Below, piece after piece: positions 6,567 to 11,081 of a DNA stretch of 11,081 nt. Position numbers and translations under genes: made by a program. The stretch's first letter is position 1. Every line of letters begins with the position of its first letter. This DNA is from CAZXCK01 sp964639225 (GTDB lineage: Bacteria > Chloroflexota > Anaerolineae > Aggregatilineales > Phototrophicaceae). The stretch is taken from positions 1 through 11,081 of the forward strand of contig CAZXCK010000135.1 of assembly GCA_964639225.1 (NCBI GenBank), written 5' to 3'. The notes beneath the pieces were generated by a model. The model was not told the DNA's origin and made no database searches. It was given only the letters and a program-made list of their open reading frames with translations.

Positions 6567-8204
6567 TTGAAGGCATTACGCATTTCTGTCATGCTGGCCC
6601 TGGCCGCGCTGATGCTGGTCAGCATCGCGCCGGCGCTGGCCCAGACCGCCGATTTCACCACCACCTTTAACCAGAACGCCGTCATCCGCAGCGGCCCGGA
6701 CAGCAGCTTCGACCGGCTGGGTGTGGCCCAGGCGGGCAGCGCCGTTCGCCTGGATGGTCGCAACGACAACGGCAACTGGGTGCGCGGCATTACGTCCAGT
6801 GGGGTGATCGGCTGGGTGTCGTCCGGCACGATCAACATCACGCTCGGCGAACTGGGCGCGCTGCGTCCCGTAAGCCAGACGACGCCCTTCACACTGACGG
6901 CGCCCGCCGCTCCTGCGCCGCCGCCCGCCGTGGCGCCCGCCACCAGCGGCGATACCAGCGGAAACATCATCAGCGCCACGACGAACGTCAACATGCGCAG
7001 CGGCCCCGGCACCAATTTCGCCCGCGTGGGCGGGGTGACCGGCGGCGCGCCGATCAACGTCGATGGCCGCGACGCTGGCTCCGGCTGGGTGCGCGGCATC
7101 AACCAGAGCGGAGTTGTCGGCTGGGTGTCGGCGACGTTTACGACCATCGCCCCCGACGCGCTGGCCGCGCTGCCGGTGGTCGGCCCGGACACGCCGTTCG
7201 CGCTCCAGCCGCCGCCCGGTGGCGCAGCGCCTGCGGCTGACGCGGCGGCTGCCGCCGCGCCCATCGTGAGCACCTCGCCCATACGCGGCTTCAGCTACGG
7301 TGGTCACATCCAGAATTTCAGCGAACCGACGTTTAACGCCATGCGCCGTTCCGGCATGACGTGGATTAAAAAGCAGTGGCGCTACTTCGACGGGCAGGAC
7401 CCTGCCGCCGTCCAGGGCTGGATCGACACCGCGCACGCTAACGGCTTCCGGCTGATGGTGGGCGTCGTCGGCCAGCCGGGCGAGCTGCTCGGCCCCGGCT
7501 ATATGGAGCGCTACGCCGCTTTCGTCGGCGGGCTGGCGGCACGCGGCGCGGATGCTATCGAAATCTGGAACGAGCCAAACATCGCCCGCGAGTGGCCCGC
7601 CGGGCAGATCAGCCCGGCCCTGTACACCGACCTGCTGCGCGTATCGTACAACGCCATCAAGGGCGCTAACCCGAACACGATGGTCATCAGCGGCGCGCCC
7701 GCGCCCACTGGCTTCTTCGGTGGCTGCAGCGGCGCTGGCTGCGATGACAACCTGTTCCTGGCTGGCATGGCCGCCGCCGGAGCCGCCAGCTACATGGACT
7801 GCGTCGGCATTCACTATAACGAGGGCATCGTGCCGCCCGACTGGACCAGCGGCGACCCGCGCGGCGCCAGCGGTCACTACACGCGCTATCTGCGCCCGAT
7901 GATGGACGTATACACCAACGCATTCGGTGGCTCGCGCCCGCTGTGCTTCACCGAGCTGGGCTACCTGACGCCAGAGGGCTACGGTCCGCTGCCGCCTAAT
8001 TTCGCCTGGGCCAGCGATGTGACTCTGGGCCAGCAGGCGGCCTGGCTGGCGCAGGCGGTCAACATCGCCCGCAACAGTGGCCGCGTGCGCGTGCTCATCG
8101 TCTGGAATGTGGACTTCACCCGCTACGACGACGACCCGATGGCCGGTTACGCCATGATCCGTCCTGGCGGCGGCTGCCCGGCCTGCGACGCGCTGGGCCG
8201 CTAG
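6567..8204 (+). CDS. Secreted protein with two SH3b domains and a clan GH-A glycosidase-like domain
   Basis: This encodes a 545-residue exported protein. A signal peptide (MKALRISVML..., likely cut after A25) is followed by two bacterial SH3 domains, about 27-95 and 133-205. Each has the R-S-G-P-(D/G)-(S/T) turn and a WVRGI...GVxGWV ending, a fold often used to bind cell wall or polymer. A Pro/Ala-rich linker leads to a TIM-barrel glycosidase-like domain (242-545). IWNEPN (333-338) supplies the predicted acid/base E336, and FTELGY (461-466) the predicted nucleophile E463. These are the strand-4 and strand-7 glutamates of clan GH-A (GH5/GH39-like). The start is TTG 6567 because GGGGGA lies 7 nt upstream and it gives a basic N-terminus to the signal peptide; TTG 6549 would add six residues and lacks such a site. 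The substrate is unknown. The glycosidase part is paralogous to the end of the next gene. Confidence 0.87.
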   Translation: MKALRISVMLALAALMLVSIAPALAQTADFTTTFNQNAVIRSGPDSSFDRLGVAQAGSAVRLDGRNDNGNWVRGITSSGVIGWVSSGTINITLGELGALRPVSQTTPFTLTAPAAPAPPPAVAPATSGDTSGNIISATTNVNMRSGPGTNFARVGGVTGGAPINVDGRDAGSGWVRGINQSGVVGWVSATFTTIAPDALAALPVVGPDTPFALQPPPGGAAPAADAAAAAAPIVSTSPIRGFSYGGHIQNFSEPTFNAMRRSGMTWIKKQWRYFDGQDPAAVQGWIDTAHANGFRLMVGVVGQPGELLGPGYMERYAAFVGGLAARGADAIEIWNEPNIAREWPAGQISPALYTDLLRVSYNAIKGANPNTMVISGAPAPTGFFGGCSGAGCDDNLFLAGMAAAGAASYMDCVGIHYNEGIVPPDWTSGDPRGASGHYTRYLRPMMDVYTNAFGGSRPLCFTELGYLTPEGYGPLPPNFAWASDVTLGQQAAWLAQAVNIARNSGRVRVLIVWNVDFTRYDDDPMAGYAMIRPGGGCPACDALGR

Positions 8205-8247
8205 GCGGGGATTGTTAGTCGGTCTACAAAGTTGTGCGCTGGCCGTT

Positions 8248-8253
8248 TATACT
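8248..8253 (+). promoter_or_regulatory. Candidate -10 box for the large GH18-like/GH-A gene
   Basis: TATACT matches the -10 consensus at five of six positions and lies 81 nt upstream of the ATG at 8335. The hexamer 17 nt further upstream (TACAAA, 8225-8230) is a poor -35. Read-through from the preceding gene, whose stop is at 8204, is an alternative. Confidence 0.33.
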
Positions 8254-8276
8254 GGTGCGTGCTGTATCGATCACTT

Positions 8277-8304
8277 AACAGGGGCGCTGAACAACGCCCC
8301 TGTT
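8277..8304 (+). promoter_or_regulatory. Strong 10-bp hairpin between the two glycosidase-like genes
   Basis: AACAGGGGCG (8277-8286) and CGCCCCTGTT (8295-8304) are perfect complements around an eight-base loop. It ends 30 nt before the next start codon and 100 nt after the preceding stop. The bases after it (CTGAAATG) lack a T-run, so it is either an atypical terminator of the first gene or a leader hairpin of the second. The matching hairpin at the same distance before the first gene favours a leader role. Confidence 0.5.
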
Positions 8305-8334
8305 CTGAAATGACAAGTTGGCAGAGGTAAATTG

Positions 8335-11081
8335 ATGTCCGAAATGCCCGCTAAAGACGACACCCATCCGCAGCTTCAGGTGCCACCCGGCGGCGATGAA
8401 ATCGCGGAAGAGCAAGCTTATTACACCTATCCCGGACGGCATACACCGCCGCCGCCAAGAAAGCGCAGAGGGGGTATCGGCTGCTGGATTATCGGCCTGA
8501 TGACGGCCTTCATGGCCACCGCGCTGATCGTCGCCGGTTTGTTTCTGCCGCCCGTCAGCCTGGGCGACCGCCTGTTCGGCGACAGCTACGCCCTGCTCGA
8601 CGCCCAGAACAACGCCGCCGCCCACGAGGGGCTGACGCTCATCGTTGACCCAGCGGACACCGGCAGCGACTTCGGCGTGGCGCTGGATTCGGTCTCCATG
8701 AGCGATTTCACCGCCGCCAATCGAACCGCCGGTAGCTGGGTGGTCGAGGCCAGCGCCGCTGTGCAGCCCTTCCTGGCCTTACAGAGTCAGGTCTACACCA
8801 TCGAGGTACGTGGCCAGGCTCCGGAGAATGTCACGCTGACGCTCGACATGCCGCCGGAAGCCGGCAACCCGGATGTACTGGACCTCTACGCCTGGAACAG
8901 CAGCAGCCGCGCCTGGGAATTTCTGCCGTCGCGCATCTCGCGGGATGGTCAGGTCCGCGCCCAGGTGGAGCGTGTGCCGGAGCGCCTGGCGCTTTTTCAG
9001 GCCACCCCTTTCGATCCGATTGTGCTCACGCGGCTGGACTTTTCCCAGAGCATACCGGAGGGTGTCTCCGAGCTGGTGACGATCATCACGCCGACCGGCG
9101 TGCAGGCCGCTCTGCCCACCGCCGAGCAGCAGCGCCAGAATAACGAGCAGACCATCGGTGGCAGCCTGGCCCCCGGTTTTGAACTCAACGCTGGTTACAT
9201 GGTGATGCCCGTCATCCGCAATTACACCGACGCCCGCGCCACCGACGTCGATACGGTCGTCGCGCTCCTCAGCAACCGGGCACTGCGCGACCGCCACATC
9301 CAGCAGATTGTCTCGTTTGCTAGTTCCGGCGGTTACAGCGGTATATTCATCGACTACCGCGACCTGCCCGAAGATCAGCGCGCCAGCTACAGCGCCTTTA
9401 TTCGCCAGTTGGGCCAGCGCCTGACCGAGATGAATTTGTCGCTGGGCGTGGTGGTGCCGATGGCGGAGAACATCGACGGCACCTGGCAGACCGGCGCCTA
9501 CGACTGGCGCGCCCTGGGTGCCGCCGCGACTTACGTCCAGATCGACCTGGATGCCAACCCCAGCACCTTCGCCCCCGGCCCGGATCGTCTGGTCGAGGCT
9601 ATGATGCGCTGGGCAGTGGGCGAGGTCAGCCGCTATAAGCTGCTGGCCGGTATGTCGGCGCTGTCGCAGCGCGAAGTCGGCGGCGATTTTACGCCCATCG
9701 GCTACAACGAGGCGCTCTCCGCGCTGGGCAACGTGCGCATCGAAGCCGCTGCCAGCGAGGGCGAGACTATCCCACCCGGCAGCGAGATCAGCATCGGCCT
9801 GGACGGTTTCGACGCCCTGCCCGGTGTGGACCAGACCGCACAGACGCCGTTCGTCGATTACCTGGCCGACGACGGCTCGGTGGCGTCGCGCATCTGGCTG
9901 ACCACCGGCGAGGCGCTGCGCTTCCGCCTGGACCGGCTGGCTCCGTTCGGCATCGCTGGCGCGGCCTTCCCCGATCTGCTGGCTGCCGGTCTGGTGGACA
10001 ACGTCCGCGACGCCATCCTGGAATACAAGATTCAACTGCCGAGCGCATCCTCGCAGCAGGAAATGGTCCTCAACTGGCGCATCGAGAGCGCCGAGGGCCG
10101 TGTCGCCGAGTTCACCACAGAGTTTAATGAAGAGATTCTGGTTACGCTCCAGGCACCGGACGGCAACTACGCCGTCAACGTCGAGGTAGTGGGCGGCGGC
10201 CTGCAGAGCGCGCGCGGTGGCGCGGCGGTGGCGCTCTTCGCACCGACCAACACGCCGACGCCCATGCCTACCGAGACGCCCGAACCCACACCCACACCCA
10301 CGCCGACCCTGGCGCCGGTGGTGCAGCAGCAGCCAGCGGCTCCGGCGGCTCCGGCTGTGCAGCCAGCGGCCCCACCGCCCGGACCGGGCAGCATCGCGGC
10401 GGGTAACTTCGAGTACGGCGGCCACGTTGCCAACGCCAACAGCCAAAGCACCATCAACGCCATGCGCAGCGCTGGCATGACCTGGAAGAAGGTCCAGGTG
10501 CGCTATAACCTGGGCCGCAGCGCCGCCGACGTTGCCGGGACGATTGACGCCATGCGCGCTGGCGGCTTCAAGGTGCTGCTGGGTGTCGTCGGTTCGCCGG
10601 CGGAACTGGCAGCCGGTGGCGGCGACTACATCCGGCAGTACGCGCAGTTCGTCGCCGATCTGGCCGGTATGGGCGTGGACGCTATCGAAATCTGGAACGA
10701 ACCCAACCTCTCGCGCGAATGGCCCGAAGGCCAGATCAGCGGGGCGAATTACACCGCGCTGCTGCGCGAGTCCTACAACGCCATCAAGGCGCGCAACGGC
10801 AGCGTGATGGTCATCGGCGGCGCACCGGCCCCCACCGGCGCAGAGGCCGCCTTCCCTGGCCGCGTCGTCAATGACGACAACTTCGTGCGCCAGATGATGG
10901 AAGCCGGTGCCATCAACTTCATGGACTGCATGGGCATGCACTACAACGAGGGCCTGGTGAGCGCTCGCCAGACCAGCGGCGACCCGCGCGACAACTACTA
11001 CACACGCTACCTGCCCACCATGATTAACATGTACTGGAACCTGATCGGCGGGCAGCGGCCCATCTGCATCACTGAGCTGGG
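8335..11081 (+). CDS. Large membrane-anchored protein with a degenerate GH18-like domain and a GH-A glycosidase-like domain (partial, runs off the right edge)
   Basis: The frame is open for 915 codons from ATG 8335 to the window end; GAGG lies 7 nt upstream of the start. Residues 1-45 are polar and end in PRKRR. One membrane helix (about 48-71) follows, so the bulk is probably external. A beta-rich region (about 83-275) precedes a GH18/YaaH-like barrel (about 285-570): VMPVIRNY, then SGIFIDYRDLPEDQ (335-348), TGAYDWRALG, and FGIAGAAFPDL near its end. The GH18 signature DGxDxDxE reads SGIFIDYR here, so the catalytic Glu position holds R342 and chitinase-type activity is unlikely. A Pro/Thr/Ala-rich linker covers about 636-686. 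The last domain (692 onward) is a GH-A-like barrel with IWNEPN (E789 predicted acid/base) and ITEL (E914 predicted nucleophile). By comparison with the upstream paralogue, about 80 residues remain outside the window. Confidence 0.87.
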   Translation, partial: MSEMPAKDDTHPQLQVPPGGDEIAEEQAYYTYPGRHTPPPPRKRRGGIGCWIIGLMTAFMATALIVAGLFLPPVSLGDRLFGDSYALLDAQNNAAAHEGLTLIVDPADTGSDFGVALDSVSMSDFTAANRTAGSWVVEASAAVQPFLALQSQVYTIEVRGQAPENVTLTLDMPPEAGNPDVLDLYAWNSSSRAWEFLPSRISRDGQVRAQVERVPERLALFQATPFDPIVLTRLDFSQSIPEGVSELVTIITPTGVQAALPTAEQQRQNNEQTIGGSLAPGFELNAGYMVMPVIRNYTDARATDVDTVVALLSNRALRDRHIQQIVSFASSGGYSGIFIDYRDLPEDQRASYSAFIRQLGQRLTEMNLSLGVVVPMAENIDGTWQTGAYDWRALGAAATYVQIDLDANPSTFAPGPDRLVEAMMRWAVGEVSRYKLLAGMSALSQREVGGDFTPIGYNEALSALGNVRIEAAASEGETIPPGSEISIGLDGFDALPGVDQTAQTPFVDYLADDGSVASRIWLTTGEALRFRLDRLAPFGIAGAAFPDLLAAGLVDNVRDAILEYKIQLPSASSQQEMVLNWRIESAEGRVAEFTTEFNEEILVTLQAPDGNYAVNVEVVGGGLQSARGGAAVALFAPTNTPTPMPTETPEPTPTPTPTLAPVVQQQPAAPAAPAVQPAAPPPGPGSIAAGNFEYGGHVANANSQSTINAMRSAGMTWKKVQVRYNLGRSAADVAGTIDAMRAGGFKVLLGVVGSPAELAAGGGDYIRQYAQFVADLAGMGVDAIEIWNEPNLSREWPEGQISGANYTALLRESYNAIKARNGSVMVIGGAPAPTGAEAAFPGRVVNDDNFVRQMMEAGAINFMDCMGMHYNEGLVSARQTSGDPRDNYYTRYLPTMINMYWNLIGGQRPICITEL
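10285..10302 (+). repeat. Hexanucleotide repeat in the Pro/Thr linker
   Basis: CCCACA, CCCACA, CCCACG stand in tandem and encode PTPTPT in the linker between the GH18-like and GH-A-like domains. As in-frame six-base units they could change linker length by slippage without breaking the frame. Confidence 0.7.

Noticed and set aside
6576..7877. A 433-codon minus-strand frame opposite the SH3b-glycosidase gene
   Set aside because: The plus-strand protein has a signal peptide, two SH3b repeats and both catalytic Glu motifs. The minus-strand product is low-complexity and motif-free.
10285..10396. Repetitive Pro/Thr/Ala codons that might suggest a CRISPR or satellite
   Set aside because: The units are short, contiguous, in frame and without spacers. 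They encode an interdomain linker.
8779..10941. A 720-codon open frame on the minus strand
   Set aside because: It lies fully antisense to the large GH18-like/GH-A gene. Its translation is rich in His, Arg, Gly and Ala without motifs, and it reflects GC-rich codon use on the real strand.

Overview
This is an 11 kb stretch of a GC-rich bacterial genome, densely packed with genes. Several traits suggest Chloroflexota (Anaerolineae-like): long Pro/Thr linkers of the PTPTP type, secreted SH3b plus glycoside-hydrolase proteins, a repeat-bearing lipoprotein, and a CcmC-type cytochrome c maturation gene. This assignment is inference from protein style, not from a marker gene. There are no rRNA or tRNA genes, insertion sequences, CRISPR arrays or phage genes. 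No gap without a gene exceeds 300 bases; the largest (6324-6566) is a divergent promoter region.

Layout. Left block (+ strand): a membrane-anchored HExxH metallopeptidase-like protein (62-1450), then a small STAS/SpoIIAA-like protein (1488-1877), closed by a hairpin terminator at the convergent junction. Middle block (- strand, read right to left): a SAM-dependent methyltransferase (6323-5556), then a compact ccmC-ccmD-lipoprotein operon (5450-3185), then an M20 zinc peptidase of the carboxypeptidase G2 type with its own promoter (3096-1951). Right block (+ strand): two consecutive genes sharing a homologous clan GH-A-like glycosidase domain. The first (6567-8204) is a secreted protein with two SH3b domains. 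The second (8335 to beyond the window end) is a large membrane-anchored protein with a degenerate GH18-like barrel, a Pro/Thr linker and the paralogous GH-A domain.

How they fit together. ccmC and ccmD form a haem-handling module of cytochrome c maturation, without ccmA, ccmB, ccmE or ccmF beside them, and with a lipoprotein gene 6 nt downstream instead. The two glycosidase-like proteins probably act outside the membrane on wall or exopolysaccharide material; their substrate cannot be read from the sequence. Two real genes are easily missed: the 51-residue CcmD-like protein at 4514-4669, and the open reading frame of more than 915 codons that runs off the right edge.

The main oddities are the GH18-like domain lacking the usual catalytic Glu, the paralogous GH-A domain in two architectures side by side, leader hairpins about 30 nt upstream of both starts, and a palindrome over the ccmC -10 box followed by a 20-bp-period direct repeat.
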